Origin: a virus
DNA: 52,953 bases
Virus record (IMG/VR): IMGVR_UViG_3300031730_000007
Location: 1 to 52,953 of that record
Reading direction: 5' to 3' (one strand)
Numbering within the stretch: the first letter of the stretch is position 1; each line of letters starts with the position of its first letter. Under the pieces are notes generated by a model, which worked only from the letters and a program-made list of their open reading frames with translations, was not told the origin of the DNA and ran no database searches. The position numbers were made by a program, and so were the translations under genes. This document shows positions 14,905 through 24,072 of this stretch, piece after piece.

Positions 14905-16077
14905 ATGAAAGCCAGTTCAGTTTTGCGGTCCGTTGGACCGCGCGAAATGCGTCCCTTTGCGTTCGCTTCGGACGGTGCGGCCTTTGCGGAAGATTTTGCC
15001 GCTATGGTCCGCGCCGACAAAACCGGCGTTACCGGTCTTGAGCGAATCGGCATCAGCGGTTTTACGCCGCAGATGGTTGGCCGCATGATGCAGAACGTGG
15101 CGAACGCGGGCTGGGGCATGGACTCGGCTTTGCCGGTCGCCATCACCGCCGCCAGCATCGCCGCGCCGGTCCAGTTCCTTCAATCTTTCCTGCCCGGCTT
15201 GGTCAATGTTTTGACTCAGGCGCTCAAGATTGACGAAGTGGTTGGTGTTTCCACCGTGGGCCGCTGGCACGACGAAGAAATCATTCAGGGCTTGCTCGAA
15301 AATACCGGCACGGCCCTTCTGTATGGGGACTTGAACAATGTCCCCTACGCAAGCTGGAACAACGGCTATGAACGCCGCACCATCGTTCGTGCCGAAGAAG
15401 GCATGCGCGTTGGTCGTCTGGAAGAACTGCGTTCGGCAGAAATCGGTATCAACAGCCCGGAAGCCAAGCGCCAGTCGGCGACGCTCGCGCTGGATATTTT
15501 CCGCAACGATGTGGGGTTCAACGGCTACAACGGCGGCAACGGTCGCACCTACGGCCTATTGAACGACCCCGGCTTGAATGCAGCCGTGGCGTTCCCCGCG
15601 ACCGGCGCGGGCGCGACAACCACATGGTCAACCAAGACCTTCCTGAACATCGTGGCCGATATTCGGTTGATGATTTCCGCCCTTCGCGTTCAGATGGGCG
15701 ACAATATTGACGTGAAGAAAGTCCCGATCACCCTTGCGCTTGCGACCGGCGTTGTAGATTTCTTGTCCGTTACGTCCGACTTCGGCATTAGCGTTCAGGA
15801 TTGGCTGAACAAGACCTACCCGAATATCCGGGTGGTGTCGGCACCGCAGTTCACCGCCGCGATTTCCGGCCAGAACGCGGCATTTATGTTCGCTGAAACC
15901 GTGCCGGACGACCGCAGCACCGACGACAAGAAGACCTGGGCGCAGCTTGTGCCTACCCGCTTCATGTTGGTGGGCACGTCGCAACAGACGAAGGGCATTG
16001 AAGAAGACTATTCCAACGCCACCGCTGGCGTTCTTCTGAAACGCCCTTATGCCGTCGTGCGGTATTACGGCAACTAA
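14905..16077 (+). CDS. Major capsid protein (DUF2184 family)
   Basis: A 390-residue shell protein. The N-terminal arm, FLPGLVNVLTQALKIDEVVGVSTVGRWHDEEIIQG, YGDLNNVPYASWNNGYERRTIVRAEEGMRVG and the C-terminal GVLLKRPYAVVRYYG fit the DUF2184 major capsid family with an HK97-like fold. Length is typical. The gene lies directly after the cement protein, as usual. No truncation is seen. Confidence 0.9.
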   Translation: MKASSVLRSVGPREMRPFAFASDGAAFAEDFAAMVRADKTGVTGLERIGISGFTPQMVGRMMQNVANAGWGMDSALPVAITAASIAAPVQFLQSFLPGLVNVLTQALKIDEVVGVSTVGRWHDEEIIQGLLENTGTALLYGDLNNVPYASWNNGYERRTIVRAEEGMRVGRLEELRSAEIGINSPEAKRQSATLALDIFRNDVGFNGYNGGNGRTYGLLNDPGLNAAVAFPATGAGATTTWSTKTFLNIVADIRLMISALRVQMGDNIDVKKVPITLALATGVVDFLSVTSDFGISVQDWLNKTYPNIRVVSAPQFTAAISGQNAAFMFAETVPDDRSTDDKKTWAQLVPTRFMLVGTSQQTKGIEEDYSNATAGVLLKRPYAVVRYYGN

Positions 16078-16130
16078 TCGGGCGGCGTGCGCGTTATCCG
16101 GCCACGCTGAACCACTTGGGAGATTGAACG

Positions 16131-16646
16131 ATGACGCGCATTCATTCCAATGAACCGACCGCTTTGGCCTATGACGGTACGCCCGAACTGGGCGACTTGG
16201 ACCCTAAGGTTCCGGCGGGTTCGCGAGTGGTGATTCATCCTGGCGTCAATGATGTGTCGGACAATGATTTCGCGATCTTGGGTGCGGATCGCAATTTTGT
16301 GTTGCACTATGAACGCGGTATCCATCATTTTTTGAAGGATGATGGTGCCGCGGTCGAACGCGGCAGCGAGCCCAAGACGCCAGAGTATGTTCCGATCGTT
16401 GCGCCCGAATCGGTCGAACTGCACCCGGAAAATCTTGCCGCCGATCCGCGCGCTCGTCTGGACGGCGAAAAAGACAAAGCCTATGCCGCGCGCATGAAGG
16501 CCCTGGACGCCAGCGAGGCGACCGGGAAGGAAGTGGAGGATTATTTCAGCCTGACGCCCGACGAACGCGCCGCGATGTACGCCGCGCTTTCGCCCGAAGC
16601 CAAGGCGCTGGTGGATGCGGACGACCGCAGCAAGGCGACCGCCTAA
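16131..16646 (+). CDS. Hypothetical head-region protein
   Basis: A 171-residue protein preceded by GGGAGA. The first 90 residues look like a small beta domain (VPAGSRVVIHPGVNDVSDNDFAIL) and the C-terminal half is helical, acidic and Ala-rich. It overlaps the next gene by one base. The position after the capsid gene suggests a head accessory or completion role; family not recognised. Confidence 0.5.
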   Translation: MTRIHSNEPTALAYDGTPELGDLDPKVPAGSRVVIHPGVNDVSDNDFAILGADRNFVLHYERGIHHFLKDDGAAVERGSEPKTPEYVPIVAPESVELHPENLAADPRARLDGEKDKAYAARMKALDASEATGKEVEDYFSLTPDERAAMYAALSPEAKALVDADDRSKATA

Positions 16647-17047
16647 TGTTCATCGCCAGCACCGCAACGACCCCGATTGCTTTCGTTCGCTACGCCGAAC
16701 AGACCGACGACAATATGCTCGCAGTCGAATTGCAGCGCGTCGTTATCAAGGGCGGCGCGAACCTTGCCGACAAGAATCTGTTCACCCCGCGCGGCGTCGT
16801 GACGAAGATTTCCGACAAAGATTGGGAAATGCTTTGCCAAGACAAGAAGTTCGCGGAAATGGTGGAAGCCGGATTCATGACGGTGCTTACGGACATTGGC
16901 AGCAAGGACGCGGCGATTGCCGATCTGACGCCAAAAGACCGCAGCGCCCCCAGGACCGAAGCCGATTACCGCAATCTTGAAAACAATCATGGCGGGCGAG
17001 GCATCAACGTGGGCCGGACAGCGGAAACGATTGCCGCGCCCCACTAA
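16646..17047 (+). CDS. Hypothetical head-region protein
   Basis: A 133-residue protein coupled to the previous gene by a one-base overlap. Beta strands (PIAFVRYAEQ, ELQRVVIKGGANL) are followed by DKDWEMLCQDKKFAEMVEAGFMTVL and a basic, Gly-rich tail. The layout resembles small head proteins that bind capsid or neck, but no family can be named from sequence alone. Confidence 0.5.
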   Translation: MFIASTATTPIAFVRYAEQTDDNMLAVELQRVVIKGGANLADKNLFTPRGVVTKISDKDWEMLCQDKKFAEMVEAGFMTVLTDIGSKDAAIADLTPKDRSAPRTEADYRNLENNHGGRGINVGRTAETIAAPH

Positions 17048-17056
17048 GGGGACCGA

Positions 17057-17506
17057 ATGACCACGATTGCGTTTGATTCCGCCGCGTTTCGGGTGGCGTT
17101 TCCATTCTTCGCCGATCAACAGTGCTTTTCCGACGCGACCTTGAGCGGGTTCTTCGCGATTGGTTCTCAGTATGTGACTAATACCGATTCATCCTGTTAT
17201 GTCGTCAACGGCGATAGCCGCGTGCTGGCTTGCAATCTGATGACCGCACATGTGGGCTTCATGTATAATGCCGCCGCCAAGGGCTTGCCGACCGGCGTTA
17301 TTATTCAAGCGACCGTTGATAAAATTTCGGTCATGGCCAAATCCCCGGAAATTCAGAAGGGGTCCATGTTCCAATACTGGCTCGCGCAATCGCCTTACGG
17401 TCAACAGCTTCTCGCGTTGCTGGGCATGGCGGCAGCGGGCGGGCTATATATCGGCGGATCGCCCGTGCGGGCGTCGTTTAGGGGCCTTCGCGGCGGGTTT
17501 GGGTGA
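17057..17506 (+). CDS. DUF4054 head-tail connector protein
   Basis: A 149-residue protein with AGGGGACC before its ATG. AFRVAFPFFADQQCFSDATLSGFFAIGSQYV, VLACNLMTAHVGFM and QKGSMFQYWLAQSPYGQQLLALLG match DUF4054, a helical adaptor family of phage necks. It would attach to the portal and start the connector. The Gly/Arg-rich tail (RASFRGLRGGFG) is typical. Confidence 0.8.
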   Translation: MTTIAFDSAAFRVAFPFFADQQCFSDATLSGFFAIGSQYVTNTDSSCYVVNGDSRVLACNLMTAHVGFMYNAAAKGLPTGVIIQATVDKISVMAKSPEIQKGSMFQYWLAQSPYGQQLLALLGMAAAGGLYIGGSPVRASFRGLRGGFG

Positions 17507-17513
17507 TAAGGGC

Positions 17514-18032
17514 ATGGCAACCGTCAAGCGTGTCCCAGGCCCCGCCGCAGCGCCCTTAAAAGCCGCCTTGGCCCAATTGGATAAGGTGGAAGGGCGGGTG
17601 GGCTGGTTTAGCAACGCCAAATACCCCGATAACGGCCCGCCGGTCGCCTATGTCGCCGCGATCCAAGAACATGGGTCGCCGGAAAACAACATTCCCCCGC
17701 GCCTAGGCATGCGGTCCACCGCCCGCGACAATCAAGGCAAGTGGGCGGCACTTAGCGAAGGTCTTGCCCGTCAGGTAGTCGCCGGGAAGACGACGGCCAA
17801 CGCCATGATGGATTTGTTGGGGCAGAAGGCGGCGGGCGACATACGCAAGCACATTACCGGCCCGATCACCCCGCCACTGAAACCCGCGACCGTGAAAGCT
17901 CGCTTGCGCCGGTACGCGCCGGGCAGCATCGGAAAGAAAGTTATCAGCGTGACCGTCGCGCACCCTTTGACCGATACCAAGCATTTGCTGAACACGCTTA
18001 CAAACACCGTTGAACCGTCAGGGGGTCAATAA
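17514..18032 (+). CDS. Neck/tail completion protein
   Basis: A 172-residue protein. The start at 17514 gives MATVKRVPGPA; an earlier in-frame start lies inside DUF4054. VGWFSNAKYPDNGPPVAYVAAIQEHGSPENNIPPRLGMRSTA followed by a helical region and ITPPLKPATVKARLRRY matches the gp10/virion-morphogenesis type of tail-completion proteins in contractile and siphovirus necks. It overlaps the next gene by one base. Confidence 0.7.
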   Translation: MATVKRVPGPAAAPLKAALAQLDKVEGRVGWFSNAKYPDNGPPVAYVAAIQEHGSPENNIPPRLGMRSTARDNQGKWAALSEGLARQVVAGKTTANAMMDLLGQKAAGDIRKHITGPITPPLKPATVKARLRRYAPGSIGKKVISVTVAHPLTDTKHLLNTLTNTVEPSGGQ

Positions 18033-18406
18033 TGTTGGTCCCCGGCGGAAATTTGCTGAACTTGGCGCACAATTTAATCGCCTTTCAGACGATCCGGCTT
18101 TACCGCAACCAAGCGACCGTCGCGGGCGCTGATGGGGTGAACACTCCCGTTTATCAACCGCCGGTCACGGTGAATTGCAGTGTGCAGGAAGTGCCGAATC
18201 AGTTTTACCAAATGCTTGGGCTGGACCTGAACAAAGATTACAAGATGGTTTATTCGTCGGTGGAAATGAAGGACGTTCGCCGCGATAAATGCCCTGATGC
18301 CTTTGACTTCAACGGTTTTAGATATGTTGTGGAAGCGAATACCGATTGGCGAAGTCAAGATGGCTGGGCTGCTTCGGTGTGTGTGAACCAAGGGAAAACA
18401 CCTTGA
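18032..18406 (+). CDS. Neck/collar protein
   Basis: A 124-residue, beta-rich protein in the place of the head-closure or collar gene. LAHNLIAFQTIRLYRN, TVNCSVQEVPNQFYQMLGLDLNKDYKMVYSS and FNGFRYVVEANTDWRSQDGWA fit small phage collar proteins found before tail terminators. Its stop overlaps a TTG start of the next gene. Assignment is mainly by context. Confidence 0.6.
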   Translation: MLVPGGNLLNLAHNLIAFQTIRLYRNQATVAGADGVNTPVYQPPVTVNCSVQEVPNQFYQMLGLDLNKDYKMVYSSVEMKDVRRDKCPDAFDFNGFRYVVEANTDWRSQDGWAASVCVNQGKTP

Positions 18407-18951
18407 CCGAACAGCAATTTTTTACACTGCTGAAAAAGGTTTTGGACGACGGTTTAGCCGCGCGGGCCATCGTTGGCGTTCAAGTCGAACAGGGCTACCA
18501 ACCGCGCATTCAGGGCGCACCCGACGGCATGGCGCTTTTGCTATGGAAGGTCAACCTCCATCCTTACGGTTGCCCATTTGTGAAGGACTCTTGGACGATC
18601 ACACCACCGGCCAAGATGACCCATACGGAAAAACAGATTTATGAAATCACTATTCAGGTACAGGGCAGTGTAAAACAACCGGCGGCACCGACGGCACTTC
18701 TGCCTTATACTACTGGGGATTTGTGTAAGATCGCTGGTCGCATCCTGCAATCGGTCGCGGGCTTGGATGCGCTTCGGGTGGGGGGCGTTGGGGTTCAACG
18801 GTTGGTTGGAATGCCTCAATCCTATTTCAAGGACGATTCCGACGCTTTCGCTCAAAGCCCCCATTTCACGCTTGTTTTCACTTTCACCGACGTTGACGTG
18901 ACGGAAGTCCCGATTGTCGTTGAAACCGTCTTGGAAATCATTCCCGTATAA
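18403..18951 (+). CDS. Tail terminator/neck protein, TTG start
   Basis: A 182-residue protein. The TTG at 18403 overlaps the preceding stop and has GGGA eight bases upstream, which favours it over an ORF start inside the previous gene. LLKKVLDDGLAARAIVGVQVEQGYQPR..., YEITIQVQG and FTLVFTFTDVDVTEVPIVVETVLEIIPV resemble phage neck terminator proteins that cap the tail tube. It lies immediately before the sheath gene. Confidence 0.65.
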   Translation: MTEQQFFTLLKKVLDDGLAARAIVGVQVEQGYQPRIQGAPDGMALLLWKVNLHPYGCPFVKDSWTITPPAKMTHTEKQIYEITIQVQGSVKQPAAPTALLPYTTGDLCKIAGRILQSVAGLDALRVGGVGVQRLVGMPQSYFKDDSDAFAQSPHFTLVFTFTDVDVTEVPIVVETVLEIIPV

Positions 18952-18983
18952 TGTAGGTTGCGCCAGCTAAGAGGGGTTCGGGT

Positions 18984-20492
18984 ATGTCGATTCGATTTAC
19001 CAAGTACATCAACATCACCAGCGGGGTCATTGGCCAGGGTGGTGTAGTTGACCGGTCTTTCTGCGGTCGGTTCTTCACCGATAACAATCTTTTGCCGCCG
19101 CAGACGATGGCGGAATTTACAAGTGCCGCGTCCGTTGGGACATATTTTGGCACCGCATCCGAAGAATACCTGCGAGCCGTTCAATACTTTGGTTTTGTTT
19201 CCAAACAAATCAAACAGGCGTCCGCGATCCAGTTCGCGCGTTGGGTTGACGTTGCTGTTGCCCCGATGATTTTCGGCGGCACTGCCGCGAAGTTGCTCGC
19301 GACTTTGCAGCTTGTTACCGCTGGCGGGTTTACCTTATCGCTTGGTGGTGTGCCGTTGGTGGCGACCGCCTTGAATTTGTCCGGTGCTGCCGATCTGAAC
19401 GCGGTTGCTGCGTTGATGCAGACCAAGATTCGCACCGGCACCGGCACCGTCTTTACCGCCGCAACCGTCACCTATGACGCCGTGACCAATCGTTTCAATT
19501 TTGTCGGTGGTGCCACGGGTGCGTCGGCGGTTGTCTTGACGGACGGCGCGCAAACTCCGTTGGCCGCATTCGGCTGGGCACCCTCCACCACGACCGGCTT
19601 GATTGTCGCCAACGGTTCGGCAATCGAAGCGCCGGAAGCGGCGTTTAATGCCAGCGTGGCGGCGAACAACAATTTCGGTTCGTTCCTATATATGCCCGCC
19701 GTGACGCAAGCTCAAATGCTGGCACTTGCTGCCGCTAACTATGCGTTGAACGTGCAATTCCTGATGTGCCAAGATGTATCGGTTGCCAACGCGGCAGCTT
19801 GGGCGGGTGCGGCGGGTGCGATTGGCGGTCAAGCCATGACTCTTTCGCCAATCACTACCGAATACCCTGAGCAAGACCCCATGATGATTTTGGCGTCTAC
19901 GAACTACAATCTTCGTAACGCCGCGCAAAACTATATGTACCAGCAATTCGCGAGCCAAACGCCCAGTGTCACCGACGACACCAATAGCGACGCTTACGAT
20001 GCTTTGGTGATTAACTACTACGGCCAAACAATGAAGAATGGCCGGGTAATCAACTTCTACCAGCGCGGCCTTATGTTCGGCGGCATCAATGATGCCCGCG
20101 ACATTGGCATTTACTGCAACGAAATGTGGTTGAAGTCGTACATGGGCGGCAAGCTTATGGACGTGCTGCTTGCATTGACGCAGATTCCGGCCACGCAGGA
20201 AGGTCGTGGAATCCTTCTATCCAATTCGCTGGCGGTCGTGCAATTGGCGTTGTTGAACGGGACTATCCAGCCCGGCAAGACGCTTACGGCTTTGCAGAAA
20301 ACCGCTATCACTCAGGCGACCGGCGACGACAAGGCTTGGTATCAGGTGCAAACAATCGGTTATTGGCTGGATTGGACGATTGCGCCTTTCACTAATTCGG
20401 GTGGTGTCGTGGAATACCGGGCGACTTATATCCTTGCCTATTCCAAGGACGACGTTGTTCGTTCGATCACCGGCACGCACGCGCTGGTTTAA
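18984..20492 (+). CDS. Tail sheath protein (DUF3383)
   Basis: The contractile sheath subunit, 502 residues. YINITSGVIGQGGVVDRSFCGRFFT at the N-terminus, LNLSGAADLNAVAALMQTKI, the middle NSDAYDALVINYYGQTMKNG and the C-terminal TIGYWLDWTIAPFTNSGGVVEYRATYILAYSKDDVVRSITGTH match the DUF3383 sheath family found in small myoviruses. It classifies the phage as a contractile-tail type. AAGAGGGG precedes the start. Confidence 0.85.
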   Translation: MSIRFTKYINITSGVIGQGGVVDRSFCGRFFTDNNLLPPQTMAEFTSAASVGTYFGTASEEYLRAVQYFGFVSKQIKQASAIQFARWVDVAVAPMIFGGTAAKLLATLQLVTAGGFTLSLGGVPLVATALNLSGAADLNAVAALMQTKIRTGTGTVFTAATVTYDAVTNRFNFVGGATGASAVVLTDGAQTPLAAFGWAPSTTTGLIVANGSAIEAPEAAFNASVAANNNFGSFLYMPAVTQAQMLALAAANYALNVQFLMCQDVSVANAAAWAGAAGAIGGQAMTLSPITTEYPEQDPMMILASTNYNLRNAAQNYMYQQFASQTPSVTDDTNSDAYDALVINYYGQTMKNGRVINFYQRGLMFGGINDARDIGIYCNEMWLKSYMGGKLMDVLLALTQIPATQEGRGILLSNSLAVVQLALLNGTIQPGKTLTALQKTAITQATGDDKAWYQVQTIGYWLDWTIAPFTNSGGVVEYRATYILAYSKDDVVRSITGTHALV

Positions 20493-20509
20493 TATAAGGG
20501 GCCTTGCCA

Positions 20510-20965
20510 ATGAGCGTTCAGGACGTTTCTGCCTTCGGGACCAATGTCTATTTGGTCGCGAGTAACACTTTTCCGGCGGGTATCAAGTTAGGCCAATGGG
20601 CCGACGACGCCGATCCGGTGGATTCGCCGAACGTCCAAATTGGCGATGCCGCCGTGGGCGTCAATGGCGACTTGATCGTTTGGGCCAAGGGCGTTCCGTT
20701 GCCCCTGACGATCAATTGCGTTCCGGGCAGCGACGACGACCGTAACTTACAGATTTTGTGGGAAGCGAACCGTGTCGGCCAAGGCAAGTCCAGCGCCCGC
20801 GATATTATCACAGCGACCATCATTTACCCGAACGGCGTTCAGGTGACGCTTGATACCGGCAAAATTACCAGCGGCCCGGCGGCGGGCAGCGTGGCGAGCG
20901 CCGGTCGCCTCAAGACCAAGACCTACGAGTTCAAATTCCAGAACCGGACCGGCGGCGCGTCGTGA
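20510..20965 (+). CDS. Tail tube protein
   Basis: A 151-residue protein right after the sheath, with AAGGGG nine bases before the ATG at 20510. It has the alternating strand pattern of tube proteins (FPAGIKLGQWADDADPVDSPNVQIGDAAVGVNG, LPLTINCVPGSDDDRNLQILWEANR, TATIIYPNGVQVTLDTGKI). Its last codons overlap the GTG of the chaperone gene. Position and fold pattern support the call. Confidence 0.75.
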   Translation: MSVQDVSAFGTNVYLVASNTFPAGIKLGQWADDADPVDSPNVQIGDAAVGVNGDLIVWAKGVPLPLTINCVPGSDDDRNLQILWEANRVGQGKSSARDIITATIIYPNGVQVTLDTGKITSGPAAGSVASAGRLKTKTYEFKFQNRTGGAS

Positions 20966-21435
20966 AGTTGACCGCCGAATTTTTGGAAGCGAAGGAAATC
21001 ACGGTCACGACCCAAGCCAAGGTTGAGCGGGTCTATATGATTTCCAAATTTGACGCGATCCTTGGCCGCGAAATGGTGGCAAAATATCCCGTCGCCAATG
21101 TGCCGAAGCTGGGCGATTATGCGGTAAGTGAAGCTTGCATGTTCAAACTTATGACGTGCGTCGCGGCCAAGCAACCGAACGGCGATTTTATCGTGCTTGA
21201 GACACCAGACCTTTACCGCAATCACGTTCCCGATTGGGAAACCGGCGCGAAACTAGAGGGGGCTATGTGGGAATACAATTGCTCTTTTTTCGCCGACGGA
21301 AAGACCTTGGATTTCTTCGGCGGTATCGCCCAAAATTTCAAGGGGTGGATTATCTCAACATTGACGGCGTTGTTGGAACAGTCATCAGTTCAGGACGCGC
21401 TACGCTCCAAGAACTCAGAACGGTCTATACGTTAG
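20962..21435 (+). CDS. Tail assembly chaperone, short form (gpG-like)
   Basis: A 157-residue zero-frame product beginning with GTG in a GTGA overlap. Located between tube and tape measure, it holds the place of lambda gpG. A slippery heptamer at 21333-21339 lets a share of ribosomes enter the -1 frame after residue 126. Chaperones of this type coat the tape measure protein during tail assembly and are absent from the mature virion. Confidence 0.75.
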   Translation: MKLTAEFLEAKEITVTTQAKVERVYMISKFDAILGREMVAKYPVANVPKLGDYAVSEACMFKLMTCVAAKQPNGDFIVLETPDLYRNHVPDWETGAKLEGAMWEYNCSFFADGKTLDFFGGIAQNFKGWIISTLTALLEQSSVQDALRSKNSERSIR

Positions 21436-21518
21436 AAGATTTATTTTTGCTTTGGGAAGCGATCATAATTCCCCGATGGAATGAGTATCTAGCGAACGAA
21501 GCCGCGAAGGGCAAATGA
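20962..21518 (+). CDS. Tail assembly chaperone, -1 frameshift fusion (gpGT-like)
   Basis: The long form reads residues 1-126 in the zero frame and, after slipping at A AAT TTC, continues from the base at 21339 in the -1 frame for 59 residues (QGVDYLNIDGVVGTVISS...), giving 185 residues. The -1 frame ends in a helical segment TLEDLFLLWEAIIIPRWNEYL, like other T extensions. It stops three bases before the tape measure start. This is the classical G/GT arrangement. Confidence 0.75.
21333..21339 (+). other. Slippery heptamer for -1 frameshifting
   Basis: AAATTTC lies in the frame X XXY YYZ (A AAT TTC) of the chaperone gene. After a one-base slip both tRNAs re-pair (AAA TTT). The open -1 frame running from here to 21518 supports a functional site. 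I did not find a clear downstream pseudoknot. Confidence 0.75.
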
Positions 21519-21521
21519 ACC

Positions 21522-23213
21522 GTGGCAATCCTAGATACCTTCTATTTGCTGTTCAAGACGAACGCCGACGAAGCCCGAAAGGGCATGCAAGGCGCTGAAC
21601 AGGCGACCAAGGTTTTCGATTCACAATTAGGCCGGACAGACGCGCACGTTGCCGCCGTCGGCTCGCACATCGTTTCAGTTTTTGAAAATGTCGCAATTCG
21701 GATCGCGGCAGCTTTTGCAATTGAGCGGATCGCGGAATTTACTTTCAGAACAATTGAAGTCAACGGCGCGTTGCAAGACACGTCCGAACGCATCGGCGTG
21801 GCCGTGGAAGACCTTTCGGCGCTGGGCGGCGCGGCGAAGTATTTTGGCGGCAGCGTTGAAGGCGCTACGCAATCGCTAGATTTTTTGAATAAGGGTATGG
21901 CCGATATTGCCGTGAAAGGCACGTCCAGGCTCAAGCCTTTCTTTGATGAATTGAAGATCAACCCATTAACAGCGGCGGGGAAGGTCAAGCCGTTACTTGA
22001 AGTCTACAAAGAACTGGCGGGAGCGTTTGAAAAAATGACCGCGCAAGAACGCGCCGGTTACGGTGAAAAATTTGGTATCGACCAAGGTTTGTTGCTCGCG
22101 CTTGCGAGTGGGCGACGGGGTTTTGAAGATATTATTGAACGTCAAAAACAACTTGGTGCTGTCACTGAAAAAGACGCCGAAGCCGCCGACCGGTTTGACA
22201 AGCAGATGACGGATTTGGGTACCGTTCTTCGCCATGTCAGTACCATTGTCACGACAGCAATTGTGCCAGCACTGGGCGAAATGGTGGACGGGCTAATAAC
22301 TTTCGTTCAGTTTATCGAAACACATCACGGCCTAGTTGAAGGATTTTTTGCCGGTGCGGGCGGGATCATCGCGACGTTTTACACGCCCGCGATTATTCGG
22401 GCGACGGTGGCTACGCTTGGGTTTCTTGCCGAATGGCTGTTAGTCCCTGCGTTGATCGCAGCGGCTGGCGCGGCCTTTGCGTTTCTGTACGATGACATTA
22501 AAGCCTTCCTGTCCGGCAATAATTCCGTCATCGGCGAATTGTCAAAAAAGTGGCCTATGGTCGGTGAAGTGGTCCGCGAAATGGCCAAGGATGCGGTTGC
22601 CGCTTTTCATTGGATGAAAGATGGTATTCAAAATTCGTTTGCTTTGATTGGTTCCATTATCAATGTCGGCGTGGCGATCTTCCGGCGTTTTGGCCCGGCG
22701 GTCGGGAACATGGCGCGGGAAATCGTTCACGCTTGGGCGCAATCGTTCCCGCAGCTATTCGCCTTTGTTGAAAAGCTTGGGCACGCGCTGGAATGGCTCG
22801 CCGGTATAGCGGGCAAGATACTGGGCTGGTTTGCAAAAGGCTTTGCCGACATTCCCAAGGCGCTTGGGAATTGGTCGAAGGATTTGGACAAAACCGCAAT
22901 GGAAATCGGCGGTCCGAAGCTTGCGATTTCTGGTATTCGTGCGGGCGTTACCCCCGCGCAAACCGTCGCTGCCGTGCGAGCCGGTCAAGATCACCTAGCG
23001 ACGGCCAATGCCGCACCAATCAATTCCCACACCACCAACAGCATGGCGGATCATTCGCGCACGTCCCATAAGACCGTCAATGTGAAAGTGGAAAAAGTGG
23101 AAGTTATGACCCAAGCGACCGACGCGAAAGGTGTGGCGACAGCCGTCGGCGATCATCTAACCGAACAGCTTCGCCAAGCCGTGAACCACCATGATGATGG
23201 GGTTGACCGCTAA
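21522..23213 (+). CDS. Tape measure protein
   Basis: A 563-residue protein that sets tail length, with a GTG start four bases after the chaperone. The N-terminal 110 residues are helical (LLFKTNADEARKGMQGAEQATKVFDSQLGR...). The middle has hydrophobic segments typical of tape measures (GFFAGAGGIIATFYTPAIIRATVATLGFLAEWLLVPALIAAAGAAFAFLY at about 270-325), followed by amphipathic repeats and a basic tail. The length implies a short tail, roughly 80-90 nm by the usual 1.5 angstrom per residue. Confidence 0.85.
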   Translation: MAILDTFYLLFKTNADEARKGMQGAEQATKVFDSQLGRTDAHVAAVGSHIVSVFENVAIRIAAAFAIERIAEFTFRTIEVNGALQDTSERIGVAVEDLSALGGAAKYFGGSVEGATQSLDFLNKGMADIAVKGTSRLKPFFDELKINPLTAAGKVKPLLEVYKELAGAFEKMTAQERAGYGEKFGIDQGLLLALASGRRGFEDIIERQKQLGAVTEKDAEAADRFDKQMTDLGTVLRHVSTIVTTAIVPALGEMVDGLITFVQFIETHHGLVEGFFAGAGGIIATFYTPAIIRATVATLGFLAEWLLVPALIAAAGAAFAFLYDDIKAFLSGNNSVIGELSKKWPMVGEVVREMAKDAVAAFHWMKDGIQNSFALIGSIINVGVAIFRRFGPAVGNMAREIVHAWAQSFPQLFAFVEKLGHALEWLAGIAGKILGWFAKGFADIPKALGNWSKDLDKTAMEIGGPKLAISGIRAGVTPAQTVAAVRAGQDHLATANAAPINSHTTNSMADHSRTSHKTVNVKVEKVEVMTQATDAKGVATAVGDHLTEQLRQAVNHHDDGVDR

Positions 23214-23749
23214 TGAGTGATCCAGGCACCGCCGCACAAGATGTTGTGGGAGTTTTTGACGAAGGGTTTAATCAACTTTTCGTCTTGGCCCGCCCTTTAC
23301 GCGTGTTGATCCGTGATGGGTCCAAACTGATGAAGCATCCGATTGAAACGGGCGGCACGATTGCCGATCACCGCGTGTTTGAACCTATCGGTGCCGAACT
23401 CCATTTGATTCTTGATCCCGACGAATACCAGAATACTTTTCAAGAAATCAAAACGGCGCACAAGGACAATAAAAAATTGACCGTGCAAACTCGCGTGGAC
23501 ACCTACGCGAATATGGTAATTTTAGAAGTGCCGCACGATGAAACGGGCGACATTCTTGACACCGTGGCCGTTGGGTTGAAACTGGAAGAAGCGATTTTCG
23601 TTGATCCTCAGTACGCCCAGTTGCCGCCCGAAAAGGTGGCGAAAAAATCCAATTCTTCCACGGCCAAGACTGGGCAGAAACAAGCGGCACCGGCCACGGG
23701 GAAACAAAATTCGGCAGCTTTCGATTTGGTTTTTGGGAACGGCAAGTAA
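23213..23749 (+). CDS. Dit-like baseplate/tail protein
   Basis: A 178-residue protein whose ATG overlaps the tape measure stop by one base. It fits a Dit-like N-terminal domain family of small myoviruses: VLIRDGSKLMKHPIETGGTIADHRVFEPIGAELHLILDPDEYQNTFQEI...KLTVQTRVDTYANMVILEVPHDE. A disordered Lys/Ser/Gln-rich stretch follows and the last residues are FDLVFGNGK. It probably joins the tube end to the baseplate hub. Confidence 0.75.
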   Translation: MSDPGTAAQDVVGVFDEGFNQLFVLARPLRVLIRDGSKLMKHPIETGGTIADHRVFEPIGAELHLILDPDEYQNTFQEIKTAHKDNKKLTVQTRVDTYANMVILEVPHDETGDILDTVAVGLKLEEAIFVDPQYAQLPPEKVAKKSNSSTAKTGQKQAAPATGKQNSAAFDLVFGNGK

Positions 23750-24072
23750 TGCAAGTTATCAACGATCTTCAAGCGTTGCCCAAGCAGCAATTCACTATTG
23801 CGCTGGACAATACGCTTTATGAAATAGCGATCCGCGAAACCGCCGGGTGCATGTCTGCGGACGTGACGCGCGGTGGTGATCCTACGCCGGTCGTATCGGG
23901 CTATCGCTGCGTCGCGGGTGAATTGGTGCTGCCGGAAGATCGCGAAAATGGGTACGGAAATTTTATGTTCTTGACCCTAGATGGCGACTTGCCGTGGTGG
24001 GAAAGCTTCGGCACCACTCAGCTTTTAGTTTACGCCAGTCCGGCGGAATTGGCGGCGGTTCGTAATGGCTGA
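23749..24072 (+). CDS. Baseplate plug protein (Pam3 gp18-like)
   Basis: A 107-residue, all-beta protein. QQFTIALDNTLYEIAIRET...CVAGELVLPEDRENGYGNFMFLTLDGDLPWWESFGTTQLLVYASPAELAAVR matches the plug protein of cyanophage Pam3-like simple baseplates. It overlaps the hub gene by eight bases. Together with its neighbours it points to a Pam3-type baseplate. Confidence 0.75.
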   Translation: MQVINDLQALPKQQFTIALDNTLYEIAIRETAGCMSADVTRGGDPTPVVSGYRCVAGELVLPEDRENGYGNFMFLTLDGDLPWWESFGTTQLLVYASPAELAAVRNG

